DNA from: Ricinus communis
Lineage: Eukaryota; Streptophyta; Magnoliopsida; Malpighiales; Euphorbiaceae
Direction: 5' to 3'
Assembly: GCF_019578655.1 (NCBI RefSeq)
Contig: NC_063261.1
Location: forward strand, 16,792,216 to 16,856,215
DNA: 64,000 nt
The notes below the pieces were generated by a model. That model was not told where the DNA came from, searched no databases, and saw only the letters and a list, made by a program, of their open reading frames with translations. Shown piece after piece: positions 48,127-59,659 of this stretch; position 1 is the stretch's first letter, and the number at the start of each line of letters is the position of its first letter. The translations under genes and the position numbers were made by a program.

Positions 48127-51100
48127 TATCTCACTTCATTCAATTAATCTCCACGTCTTACTACAATAAGCTGCAAGCTCTTACTTTGATTCAAGATTAT
48201 AACTGTTTTAACGTAAACATTAAAAGAAAAAAAACCCAAAAGCAGTAGTCATCACCTAAAAAACCGAAGTTTTGACAAAGATTGATACCAATAAGAAACC
48301 TAATTGTAATAATCACCTAAAAGAATCGAACTTTTGATAAAGATTGATACGGAGAGGAACCCACTACCAAGAATCAAATAAAAACGGCATTAGGGTCCAA
48401 CAAACCGAAAAGATCAAATAACGATTTGATAAAAGCTTGGACGAAAGAATGAATTAAAATCGAAAATATTTAAATGAATTAAAATCGAAAATATTTAATC
48501 TTTGAGATCAATGGGAATGAATCAATAGTCCAAATCTGTTAGAACCCAACTCAAAAAAAAAAAAGAACTAGGGATTTGATTCTGATATTCAAGTGTCAGG
48601 AGAGAGAAAAAGGAAAGTATGCACAAGAAGATAGAATCAAAATCACTAGTAAATGGTTCTACTATGGAATCACGTCACCAACCCCAGATGATAGAGACAT
48701 GTATATATTAATAGAGAGAGGAATTTGAAGTGGAAAGGAAGTGGAGATGTTGTTGAAGATTTGGATTGAAAACGACAGGGCGTTTCTTTGTATTTACAGA
48801 GACAATGCGATATCGGAATATGGAAAGGAAAGCAAAAAGAAAGTTAAGATTTTGACGCGAAGAATCAGAATCCGAACTCAACACTTGTAACCCAATTACA
48901 GAGTTCTGAAATTAAAAAGAAAATTAAAAATAAAAAAACCTAGAGAACTACGAAATGGGTGTTCTTTTTTTTTTTCTTTTCTGTTTTTGTTGTTATGCTG
49001 TGTTTTAGGTTTGTTTTGTAGTGAGTTTAAAAACGAGAAACGGTCTAACAGGTGACGCTACTTTTTGGCACGTGTTAGTCATGTTTGCTGTTGTTTCTTT
49101 TTGGGCTGCTAAGCGAAGCCTGGTTAAGCAAATATATGAACCATTGTGGGTAGGGCTCACAATTCCAAATGGCCTGTGGGCTGCACTTTCTTTTTAACAA
49201 AAGATGAACCATGGTTCGTATTTAACCCTGTGATCTGAGTCAATAAAGGTCTTTTAACACTTAAATCCAGCCCAAAAAAATCAATCTGAAATTCAAAGGA
49301 GTTTTTACACAAATACCCTAACAAAGGAAAAAAGAAATGTCACTTTCACTCTCAAAGATTTTTATTTTCATAAATACTAGAATCAAATATATATATATTT
49401 TTTAAAAATACGGTATTATATGTTTGGTATCATTTTCTTAAATACTTAAGAAATAGTGTTCGTTATTATCAGTTTTGGTATACATTTGGTCTCTCTCATC
49501 TCTACGTGTCATATACACTAAAATGATTTTTATATACAAAATAGATAACGAATTTTTTAAGATTTTATATATAGTTAATATATAATCCGCATATGAAATT
49601 CTATAATATTTTGAATACATTCAGTATATTATTAGTAATATGTAACATATTCGAAACAATATATCCTTATAAGAAATTAAAATGACAATTCTAAGAAATG
49701 ATATATATTTTTTTCATATTTTAGTATTTATTTCATATATATACATTATTTATATACATATTTTAATAATTTATTTTGATATACCATTTGGTTTAGATAA
49801 TTCATTAAAGATCTTATCTATAGAACAAGATTTAAATAGGTTTCTAAATTTTACGGACGAGATCATATGATTTCTTTTTAAATCTTTTTGAATCATTTTA
49901 ACCTAAAACTTTGATATTTTGAATTTTATCTCCTTAAAAAAAATTAAAATAAAATAAAATAAGATTATTAAAAATTCATAATTTTTTAATATTATTATTA
50001 ATAGCTAATTACTTATTTATTAAACTTAATTTTAAAAATTAATGTTTTATTATTTCTTTTATTGCATTCCCTCTCAATACAAAGAGTTCAATTCATTTTT
50101 CTAAAAAATGGTTAAATTGAATTAAAAAAAAAAAGTAAATTTTAGCTTAAAATAAATAAACAAGTTAAAATAGCTTATTCGGCTCTACTCTCAAAACCTT
50201 ATTCCCCTTGCATGCATATGTTAAAAATTGGCTCTAAATTTTTGCTAAAGCTTTCATCTACATATCACTAAAACTAACTAACAAGAAGTTGCAGGCCCTT
50301 CAAAAAACATAACAGAGATAAGCATCCATAAATAAAAGCAAAATTTTAACAATTATACAAAAATAATTCAGAAATATGAAAATTCAATCTTTTTTATGAA
50401 TATTTAAGATAAAAACGCATTTTTATTTCTATTGAAGATCTAATAGTCCTTAAATAAAATAAATAAAAATTTCATAAATTATGTATAAAAATATAAAGAG
50501 CTAAATAGAATAAAACACAAAAATTCAGTATTTAATAAATGAATTTTGTCAATATTTAAAGCCAAATTTCACATAGCATAAGTGGCACGTCTTCCATGGA
50601 GAATATGTCTTCTTAAGACTCCATATAAATAAAAAAAGGAATTCTTCATATAAAAAATAAAATATATCTTCTTAACCGTGCATATAAATGAAATAAGAAT
50701 TCAATAAATTGAAAGAAAGTATATCTTGCTAACCGTCCATATATTTATGACACTTGACTTCAAAACTTATTTTGTGTAATAATAATTAGTTGGATTCAAC
50801 CATATCTATGACGTGAATGCAAACAATGATTGATTGGTTTCATTTTTATTAAATTATCAGTTTTATTATATAAATTTATAAATAATTGATATTATTTTTA
50901 TTTTAATATTTATTAATATAATTATTAAATTAATCAACCATATATAGTTGATAAATTAAATATATTATTTTTATTTATTAAATTTTTATTTATTTTAAAT
51001 TGTAATTAGTGATACTCGACAACTGTCAGATTTACTTATCTAATTTTGTATAAATAATTAAAAATTATATATGGATTCATTGATAATCTAAATTAGTAAA

Positions 51101-51540
51101 AAGAGATATAAAATTAATAAGTTATATAAAATAATACCAATTAGTTGTCTATAGACTAGTAATAATAGAGCCTAACAACAAAATTTTCTTTTGATGAAAG
51201 AGTTTCTTCCTGTTCAAATTTTAAAAATATTAATTTTTTCCATTTAAAATCTAAAATGAGTAAATATTTTTTAAAAATTATTTAATTTTATAATAAATAA
51301 ATAAAGTTAAAATTAGAGTCTATTTGGTCAAATTGAAATAGTCTAATTCTATTTGAAAAAATCCAACTCTAATGTATGTAAAATTAATATAATTTTATAA
51401 AAAATAAAATAAAAAACTATTTTTTTAAATACCTAAATTAGGGAGGACAAGGCCCTACTTAGTCCTCCGGTTTCGCCACTGGTTTTATCACCCAACCAGT
51501 TTAGAATTTTTAGATTGGCTGTTTGACCTTTATTTTATTA
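48127..51540. other. promoter of the GT14 gene, then AT-rich intergenic DNA
   Basis: Positions 48127-48900 are the likely 5' UTR and promoter of the GT14 gene. They contain a duplicated AATTAAAATCGAAAATATTT unit (about 48451-48500). From 49.3 kb on, the sequence is a long AT-rich desert with no supported gene. Two very similar blocks at about 50588-50680 and 50690-50750 (TATCTTCTTAACCGTGCATATA-like) are short local repeats. Confidence 0.5.
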
Positions 51541-51569
51541 AAAGAGAGAGTTTTTTAGTCAAATAAAGC

Positions 51570-52056
51570 AATTCATTAAATAGAATTAGAGTTCAAAATA
51601 TAGGATAGCTCAGCAAGAGATGATGAAACCCAAATAAAAAAAAAAAGACTCCAAAATAAAATGTTTGACAATCCACCTAGCAGCCATATTCGAGACTTTA
51701 CAAACAAGATTAACATGGAATTTATTGAAAGATCCGAGTCTGTCTCTTGCTTGAGATATGGAGTCAACAACTTCCAAGGAATTAAAGTAGCCCCTTCAAA
51801 TACTAGCTTCAAAATGTATCTCGAGGGAGTGAAGATAATGCAATTTTGGATTCCCACATCACCAGCGAGTTTGAGCCCTTGGTTGAAACCATCCACTTTT
51901 GTTGCAAAAAAAAAGATGAGAAAGCCTTGCCAGAGGCCTCAGCATCGACCAACTTCCCTTTCTTATCTTCGATGATAATGGCCACTCCCACTTTCTCTGA
52001 GTTTTTGAACTTTTGAACTGCAAAATAGACCTGGAAGTCAAAATTGGCCACCAACT
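51570..52056 (-). pseudogene. LINE RNase H-like domain, frameshifted
   Basis: Two overlapping frames together cover an RNase H (RVT_3) pattern. One holds NFDFQVYFAVQK...EKVGVAIIIEDKKGKLV and the other the later part, GLKLAGDVGIQN...LKLVFEG. The switch occurs near 51880, next to an A-rich run. Such domains terminate many plant L1 elements. It is separated from the zf-RVT piece by the GC-rich block at 52060-52310. Confidence 0.65.
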
Positions 52057-52059
52057 CTG

Positions 52060-52310
52060 CATAGGTGGTAGGGTAGGGTAGGTGGTACCGCTCAGATTGC
52101 GGCCAATCTTCCTAACCGTGCGCGGGCTAGGCTTAGAGTGCGTGAAACTCATCACTACCTCGTAAGGGCATTGAGACCATAGCATTTACATGAAAGCGTC
52201 GCTTTCTTTGTAGTGTTGTCACACAGCTGCCCACCTAGAAGCGCCACTCGCTCTGTAGTGTTGTCATACAAGATAAGCACACCGCCCGCCTATTGGCCGG
52301 GAGAATCTAA
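52060..52310. other. GC-rich block inserted in the LINE, possibly of organellar origin
   Basis: This block is much richer in GC than the LINE or the flanks and codes nothing LINE-like in any frame. It separates two LINE domains. It contains an imperfect direct repeat: 52194-52224 and 52240-52270 share AGCG.C.CT..CT.TGTAGTG followed by TTGTCA.ACA. Style and composition resemble plant mitochondrial non-coding or group II intron sequence, but I cannot name a source. Confidence 0.3.
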
Positions 52311-53091
52311 GTTCTCTATCATTTGAAAAGTTGGAAGTGAAGTGAGTTTGATGATTGACATTGAAAAAAATGAGGCATAGCTCATTTGCATATTGATCAA
52401 TAGTTTTAGCCATAACAATAGGGTCAAAAGGCTTCCTTTTGAAAATCACCTCATTCCTCCCTTTCTAGATAGACCGAGTGCTATTCTCAATAGCATCTCT
52501 GAATTAACTTTGGCCCATACATCAATTACACCACCCTACCAATATGCTAAGGAGGATATAGACCCCTCACTAGGACTATATGCCAATAGTGAATAAAACT
52601 ACACCTGCATTACTTTTAGGCATCGCAGGATGCCATGCTCTAAAGTCTCGTTCGTCAAACAACACAAAGGGCATTGATTATGTTGGATAACATTTCTCTT
52701 GAAGAAGAGATCAATTACAGGCAACTTGCCCCTAACCAAGTTGTCTCTCACTGTGTTTCCCCCACCCTCATTAATGACGATAGAACAGTTCCATCGAGCC
52801 TGGCAAGGTATACATAAGCTTTACAATTCATCATACCTTGTTGCCGCCATAATATTCCTTTCCGTCTTTTCTCATTGAATTCTCACTTCTACACCTATTT
52901 TCACCACCTTTTTATCCTTACGTGTTGGCCTCAATCACCATTTGTTGTTGAGACACCTCATGTTTCTCTAAGTCCATAGACATGGACTTATTCTTCTCTG
53001 ATTCATAATATATTTGCATTTTATCGCCATTATCATTCTATTTCAAGGTGTGGTTGTTCCTTGCATGGAAAAAACATGTAGTGTTACGGAC

Positions 53092-53247
53092 TTATGAATT
53101 ATATTTGAACTTATCAGATGCCAATGTGTTCTGGTGCCATTCTTCCTCTTGGTTTAGACAGTATTTGAACACATGCTTTGTCCTCCCATAAAGGAAGCAT
53201 AACTCAAGCAGCCTCTCGTGCTGGAATGAAACCCAATCACTTTCATG
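53092..53247 (-). pseudogene. LINE ORF1 zinc-knuckle segment downstream of the MULE insertion
   Basis: The frame reads ESDWVSFQHERLLELC...GRTKHVFKYC, the zf-CCHC_4 region of plant LINE ORF1 proteins. Its first Cys-x2-Cys is damaged. When the MULE and one copy of the duplicated CACTTTCATG are ignored, this frame joins directly with ...LLVGIHE on the far side at 54703. This shows that the MULE landed inside the LINE reading frame. Confidence 0.65.
53238..53247. repeat. left target-site duplication of the MULE
   Basis: CACTTTCATG, identical to 54693-54702, directly abuts the left terminal inverted repeat. Ten bases is within the 9-11 bp typical of Mutator-like elements. Confidence 0.9.
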
Positions 53248-54692
53248 GGGTAATTTGCCCAGTTGGTACCAATCCTTAGCACTATATATCAATTTGATAT
53301 CAAGACTTTAATTTGAATCAATTTGGTGACAAACGTACATAAAACTATTTCAATTTAGTCCCAATGTTTAAATTCCAACAACCGGTGGTGACGTGGCATA
53401 CTGAGCAGAAATATTTCGGGTATTTTGCCCGCTTAGCGTGTGCCACGTTAATTAATGACGCTGACTCACCAAATTTCCAAATTAAACCCCAATTCCTCTA
53501 ATTTTTCCCTAATTAAACCCTAATTTTATTCCCCTTTCTTCTATTCCCCTCTCCTCTTCCCCATAACTCCAGTAACTTTTGTTACCCCCACTATCATAGC
53601 ATTCTCGCATTCAAAAATCTATCCTTCTATGTTGGTTACTGGGGGCAGCACATGTACATGTCTCGTTGTAGTTGTGCAGATTGTTGGATGATGCGGCTCT
53701 TCATTGAGATACGCGACTTATTCAATATACTAATACAGACAAACAATGGTAAAGGCGCGACAGAGGCAGTAAAATTGGCCATCTGCATAGGGTCTGATGA
53801 CTATATAAGATCAATTATTCTGTATCCATTGAAAATGGACAAACAGATTTACGAATGATGCTTCTCGGGAAATGTTGTTTGCTGTGTGCTTGGTATAAAT
53901 AGTAGAACAACTCTTTGGAGTATTTAGAAGCATAGCATTAATTACAAAATTCCTCTTTAAGTTAGAAAAAAGAAATTACAAATGTAATAATTCTATCTAA
54001 ACAGCAACGCCGTTATGCACAGACATCATTATATTCCTTTCCACTAAGCAGTTTGAATCAACTGGATTGTACCAGACGATTATTGCAAGTGGCAAATTCG
54101 ATGGTTTAATTTTCATCTATCTGTCACAGTAACAAAACCCAGTCCCATCTATGATCTCCTACATGTTCAAGCTGTTCATCTTGATGACAGAATCCTAACT
54201 TGTAACTGACGATCCAAACGAGGAGCAAAACCAATGCATAAAGGATAATATGTTAAACAGCCTTCAACCCATATGTACTATACCATACCTTCATCACAAG
54301 TACAAACAGAAGAATAAGAAAGTAGGATGCACCAGAAAAAGGACAGATTTTTGAATGCGAGAATGCTGTGACAGTAGGGATAACAGGAGTTACGGGGAAT
54401 AGGAGAGGGGAATAGAATTAGGGTTTAATTAGGGAAAATTAGGGGAATTAGAGTTTAATTTAGAGATTTGGTGAGTCAGCATCATTAATTGATGTGGCAC
54501 ACGCTGAACGGGCAAAACACCCAGAATATTCCTACTCAGCATGCCAAGTCACCACCGGTTGTCGGAATTTGAACATTGGAACTAAATTGAAATAGTTTTA
54601 TGTATGTTTGTCACCAAATTGATTCAAATTAAAGTTTTGGTATCAAATTGATATATAGTGTCAAGGATTGGTAACAGCTCGGCAAATTACCC
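53248..54692. mobile_element. non-autonomous Mutator-like element (MULE) with long terminal inverted repeats
   Basis: The 1445-bp element starts GGGTAATTTGCC and ends GGCAAATTACCC. The inverted repeats extend about 350-380 bp each (left 53248-53625, right 54338-54692) and include the AATTAGGGTTTAATTAGGG-type and GCATTCTCGCATTCAAAAAT blocks in inverted order. A perfect 10-bp target-site duplication flanks it. The central 0.7 kb (53626-54337) has no transposase and only a 68-codon open frame (53652-53858) of unknown origin, so mobility would need a transposase from elsewhere. Central sequence of possible host origin would make it a Pack-MULE, which I cannot confirm. Confidence 0.9.
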
Positions 54693-54702
54693 CACTTTCA
54701 TG
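54693..54702. repeat. right target-site duplication of the MULE
   Basis: CACTTTCATG directly after the right terminus, a perfect copy of 53238-53247. Confidence 0.9.
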
Positions 54703-55310
54703 TATTCCAACTAGAAGATGTTTCCTAATCATTCCAAAACCCCAAAGGGAGGGGTTCATTTAGTTCCACGCAAACCCTAATCCTCATATTTAGACAAAAT
54801 CTTACACCTGGTTCCACCTGCTCCATTTAGATTAACTCTGATCTAATCGGGAGGGAGATTAAAGACCTCGACCCAAAAGGGACATCTTGAGTAGTCCAAA
54901 CTATTTATTGGTGAATCCGCAGGCCACTTAACAAGCATACGAAGTGAGTTCGCCACTATAGAATACCTTCCATAACCCATCTCTTGTCCTCCATTGGTTC
55001 AAACTAGAATATAAAAACATTCTGACTTTGCTTCTGGACAAGAAAATCACCCGCTAACTTCCCAATTTTTTGTAAGATGCTTTTAACCATTATTCCTGAC
55101 ATATTCTTAAAAGTTAGGATCTTCCCCACCAAGGTCTTCTCGGAATGGAAATTTCCCATATCTGTCGTAGTTTCAAATTGTAATATTTTCTCAGAGCACT
55201 GTAGTTGTTCCATTTTCTGGATTAGCTCCCTAACCTCGCTATCATCATACTTATTACTTTGCTCCTCCATAATTAGTTGATGGACACAAACCGTCTCCAC
55301 CAAGCCCAGT
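54703..55310 (-). pseudogene. LINE ORF1 N-terminal (DUF4283-like) segment
   Basis: A 99-codon open frame (55303-55004) holds an acidic N-terminus followed by EKTLVGKILTFKNMSGIMVKSILQKIGKLAG, the typical opening of plant LINE ORF1 (DUF4283) proteins. Related sequence continues with stops to 54703, where the MULE duplication starts. By family, ORF1 is an RNA-binding chaperone of the LINE particle. Broken here. Confidence 0.65.
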
Positions 55311-55329
55311 AATAACTCCTCAATGTTTT

Positions 55330-56715
55330 TCTCAGATACTTAGTGCAATAACTCCGATATAAGAAAAAAAAAAGAAGGCCCATATTCTATACAAATAAAT
55401 CTACCATATTCTAAAAAAATGGCATTAGATTTACCCTAATATACATTTTGATATTTATTGTATTAAAATTAATACTTTTAATTCTTTAACTAAATATTAT
55501 ATTACTATATTTTGTATTTCTTTTTCCTATTTATAAAAATTTAATGGATTATTAATTGTAATAAAAAATGATCAAATATTAAATTAATATCATTAAATTT
55601 ATATGCTAAAAGTAAAATGTAGTATTTTTTTATCAAGAAAGTAAATAACTAACATTTTACTTTAGTTAATTAAAGTAAAATATAGTATAATAAACTAATT
55701 GAGAAATAATGTGATTGATATTCTAACTCGTGAGGTTTTGAATCTCTCGCCACCGTCCACTAAATATTGTACGACATACGTTTTGGATGATGTAAAGAGA
55801 TCAAAGACTATAATATTATGATAGATCTCTGAGGGCAGTAAGGTAATTAATCCAATATTGTTTGAGGTTTGAGCAGTGACTGTCACGTTTTATTTAAATA
55901 GGAAGCCAACCGAAAAAGAAAAAAGATAGGGAACCTACTGGAAAAAAAACAAAAAAGAAATGGGGAATATCTACTAAAATCAGTCAATTTACCACACATG
56001 AATTGACGCGTGTCACCGCGTAACTGTCCGCCGACAGGTCACGTTATCATGTGAAATTCTTGATGGCATTCTTGTTAAATATTTCTGAGCTATCATAAAT
56101 GGAACCAACTATTTTAAAAATAAATGGTAAACATCTAAATTTTATAAAGCTTTTAATGTTATCCATACGTTGTTATATTAATTCTAAGTATAAATTGTTG
56201 GTCGGCAGGGTTTCTTTAGGAAATTTTGAAAGTCTTCATTTTGAATTTTATTGTCCACATTTATATACCATCTAATTTAAATTTAAAAAGGTAAGAAAAT
56301 AAAAAAAATTATTTAAAATATGCAACAACAATAGTTTTGTAACTAATAGACTTGAATTTTTATATAAAAGTTAATGCTAATTATTGTTTTTATTAAAAAT
56401 TAGATTAATGTCCAGCCATAAGATGTATTATTTTAATAATAATAAAATTACGTTACTAAAAAATAAATATTTTAAAAATAATAAGATATATTAAAATATT
56501 ATTATCAATTTTAGAGGATACGTTAATATGTTAATTAAATTAGGAATTGCGTAAGATACGGTGGAATAAGAGATAAATAGTGCATAAGACTAAATATATG
56601 ACTATTTGATAAGATAATTAATTTGCATGAGACTAGGAAAAGTGAAAAATAAAATTATAACTAAATGTTTGAAAATGAAGAGGAATATAATAAGTTGTGC
56701 CTTCAAATAATATTG
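55330..56715. other. AT-rich intergenic DNA
   Basis: No supported gene. The stretch 55700-56050 is somewhat less AT-rich but holds only an unrecognised 63-codon frame on the minus strand (55886-55695). Confidence 0.45.
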
Positions 56716-56719
56716 AAAT

Positions 56720-57440
56720 TATATATAATATTATTTTGTAAGACATAAATTTTTTTGATATGTGTTCTTAATTTTTGACATATAAAATTTTTATTTTCAT
56801 ATGTGTCTTTAATTATTTTAATATGTATATTTATTTTTAACATTTGAGATTCAAGTTTACGTGTAATTTTATAATTTTTCTATTAATTTGTTGATTAATA
56901 CGTTACATTCTTAATTAAATATTAAATCTAATCCTAAAAGATAGCGTATTAATTATATTTTGACATTGTATTAACTAATAAATAATCTTCTAATCAAATA
57001 ATAATACTAATTCAATCATAGAAATTATATATTAATTACATTTAAATTTATATTAACTAATAAATTAGTTTTCTAAGATAGCAATTCTAATTCTATAAAA
57101 TAATATTTTAACTTATATTTTTAGTATTATATTCAATTATAAGTTAATTTTTAATTATATGATAAAATTTTACTTTGAAAAATAGTAATGTCATTTATTT
57201 TAATAGTATTTGTTTATATAATACTAAAATTAATTAATAAATATAATTTCTATATTATTGCAGTAATAAAATTCTAATTTTTTAAAATTAAAGATATTTA
57301 AAAATAGTTAGTTTGTTATTATTTTTTAAAATATTATAGATTAATATTAATATTAAAAAATTTATTAAATTATATCTATCAACTTAATTTTATAATCAAA
57401 ATAATAATAACATTCGTACAGTGTATAAATAAGCAACTAG
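56720..57440 (+). repeat. further copy of the AT-rich repeat family
   Basis: This copy starts around TTTTGTAAGACATAAATTTTTTTGA and runs through the shared TTTTGACATATAAAATTTTT, TAATTAAATATTAAATCTAA and ACTAATAAATAATCTTCTAAT blocks. It ends TCAAAATAATAATAACATTCG, TACAGTGTATA, then AACTAGT at about 57436. It keeps the order of blocks seen in the 11.7-20.3 kb array, so it gives an independent boundary for the family. Confidence 0.7.
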
Positions 57441-57744
57441 TAGATTATTAAGTACTCTAATTATCATCAGAATAAAAAGATATTTTAAAAAAATATAGTC
57501 AAGAATTTGAAAAGGAGAAAGAATATGAAGATTATGCCTCAAATTACACGAAAAGGAATATTAAGTTTTAATTATTTTCAGGGGATAATTAAATATTATA
57601 ATTAGAATGTTAGTAAGTTGTAACAATAAGAATTGAGAAAAATATATTATGATGATATAGTATTCTAAGAGTTGAGAAAATAGGTTTAAAAGTTATATAA
57701 TTTTTCATGTAAGATAGAGAAAACAGTATTAAATATTTGCTGAT

Positions 57745-57900
57745 ATATATGCTAGATTAATATTTGCGCAATGCACGGTTAATTATATATTTTGACTGTA
57801 ATTTTTATTATTATGAAAATTTATAAAGTATATAATTAAATAATTAAAAATATTAAAACTTATAATCATAAATAATGTAAATATATAATAATAAAAAAAT
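57745..57900 (-). repeat. inverted terminal fragment related to the AT-rich repeat family
   Basis: Read minus, the block ends with CCGTGCATTGCGCAAATATT followed by AATCTAG, resembling the 3' end (CGTGCAACGCA..., CTAR) of the repeat family. Only the 3'-end part is recognisable. Confidence 0.4.
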
Positions 57901-59510
57901 ATAAGTAACAAATTATAATTCTTTTAACTTTTCTAACTGTTTATTAATTATAATACCACTAGAATAATTCACTAAGAAAAGTTTTTTTCTCTCTTTTCAC
58001 ACTATTTAATATTTTTTTGTAGTTTTCATTTTTAAATTTTATTATTCAGAAAATTTATATGAATTTAGATAATTAGGATTATGTCATAAACTAAATAAAC
58101 TAAGTGTTTTAAAAATATAAAACCAAGTTAAATTATTTCATATAGTTTGGTTTAATATTTTAATAGTATTTATTTTTTATTTCTTGATTAATTTAGTATT
58201 TTATTTTTTAGTATATAATTCAATAATTTTCTTTTATGTATGAAAGTATAAATATTTTATTTTTAATTTTTGAATTGTATAAAATCTATTTTATAAATTA
58301 ATTTTTAATTATATACTAAAAGATATTTTATTTATTAATAAAAAAATTGGATTCCATTTATTAAATTTTTTACTTGAAATTGAACTATTTCGAAATAATT
58401 TTTTGATGGAATATATGTAAAACAAAATGAAAAAAAAAAAAGCAATAAAAGGTGTGAATGAGTATAAATATGATAATTGAAAAGGATACAAAACATTTAA
58501 AAACAATCTAATTAAAAGTTGAAACTATAAACAATATTTGAAAAACAAAATTACTATATGATAATTAAAATTTTGTATACGGTAATACTTAAAAAAATAT
58601 TATATGAAGTGAAGATTATATAGAAAAATTAAAAAAAATAGAGAAATATGAAATAATTAAATATCATAAGTAGTTGGAAATTATACAAAATGCTATTTAA
58701 AATAGTAAAAAATGTTAGAATAGATTAATTTTTTAATGCCTTATAACGTACCTCTTTAATATAATATATATGAATCTTATAATTTTTTAGTAAAAAAATT
58801 AATATCATTTAATAATATATTTTTAATACTCATGTAATTATTTTTCAATGGTCTTTTCCAAAGTTTAGAATTCATCAAAGTTTAAAAGAATAATTTTAAA
58901 ATTTTAAAATAAGTTTTGAGAATTTAATTTTATTTATTGGACATTTTATAAACGATAAAAAAAAATGTATAATATTTTAAAAATAAGTCCATTTTATAGA
59001 CCACTATTAATTCTACCACATCTAATTGAAGCTTTTCAAAAGAGAACATATATAATTGAAAGATTTAAATAATCTAAATTAAATTTTTAATTTGATTTTG
59101 ATTCTTGCTCCATTAAAAAATCTCAATTGACTTAATTATATTTGTTTTTGAATAGATTAATGTCATGGTTGGTCCTTTCGCATTTCATTTTCTTTCTCCA
59201 CTTTATTCTTTTAAGTTGTGAATTAAAACGCACCCACAGACCAACCAAAAGCACACAATAAAGGAAGATGGTCTATTCTTTCAAAAAGAAGAAAAGAAAA
59301 GAAAAGAAGAAAGAGATGGTCTATTTATTGTTTTCTTTCCTATTGTTCTATCTCTTATTTATTTTATTACAATTATTTATTTCCTTTTGTTTCTCATTCC
59401 ATGTTAATATGGTTTCTCCCTTGATAGTGATAGGGACCTTATATCAAATTATCTAACTAAAATATTTCACACATCAAAAGAAATTATTAACAAATTAATT
59501 TAATTAGTCG
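57900..59510. other. AT-rich intergenic DNA
   Basis: No gene supported; short open frames near 58309-58506 and 59268-59456 are low-complexity (Phe/Ile/Lys runs). Confidence 0.5.
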
Positions 59511-59650
59511 TCTAATTGTGCGTTTGACGACGACTATTATTATTTTGATTATAAAATTAAATTTATAAATATAATTTAATAAATTTTTTAATATTTAATA
59601 TTTTAAAAATAACAAAAAACTAACTACTTTTAACCGTCTTAATTTCTTTT
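59507..59650 (-). repeat. inverted 3'-end fragment of the AT-rich repeat family
   Basis: Read minus, it carries AAATTTATTAAATTATATTT, TTTTATAATCAAAATAATAA and TCGTCGTCAAACGCACAATT, and ends GACGACTAA before T. This is the same terminal order as the copies near 13.8 kb. It is truncated upstream. Confidence 0.65.
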
Positions 59651-59659
59651 TAAAATTTT

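Larger units (their letters stand above)
51540..55330 (-). mobile_element. decayed L1-type LINE with large internal deletion, interrupted by a MULE
   Basis: Reading minus, four pieces of a plant L1-type LINE follow in order. They are an ORF1 N-terminal region (DUF4283-like; about 55310-54703), its CCHC knuckle region (53247-53092), a zf-RVT motif with CPLCC...ETLEH near 52690-52640, and an RNase H-like domain (about 52056-51580). The endonuclease and almost all of the reverse transcriptase are missing between ORF1 and zf-RVT. The knuckle has lost a Cys (LCFLYGRTKH). Multiple stops and frame changes occur. The 3' end fades into AT-rich DNA near 51540. The element is non-functional. Confidence 0.75.

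Noticed and set aside
51661..51975. 104-codon plus-strand frame
   Set aside because: Antisense shadow of the LINE RNase H-like domain.
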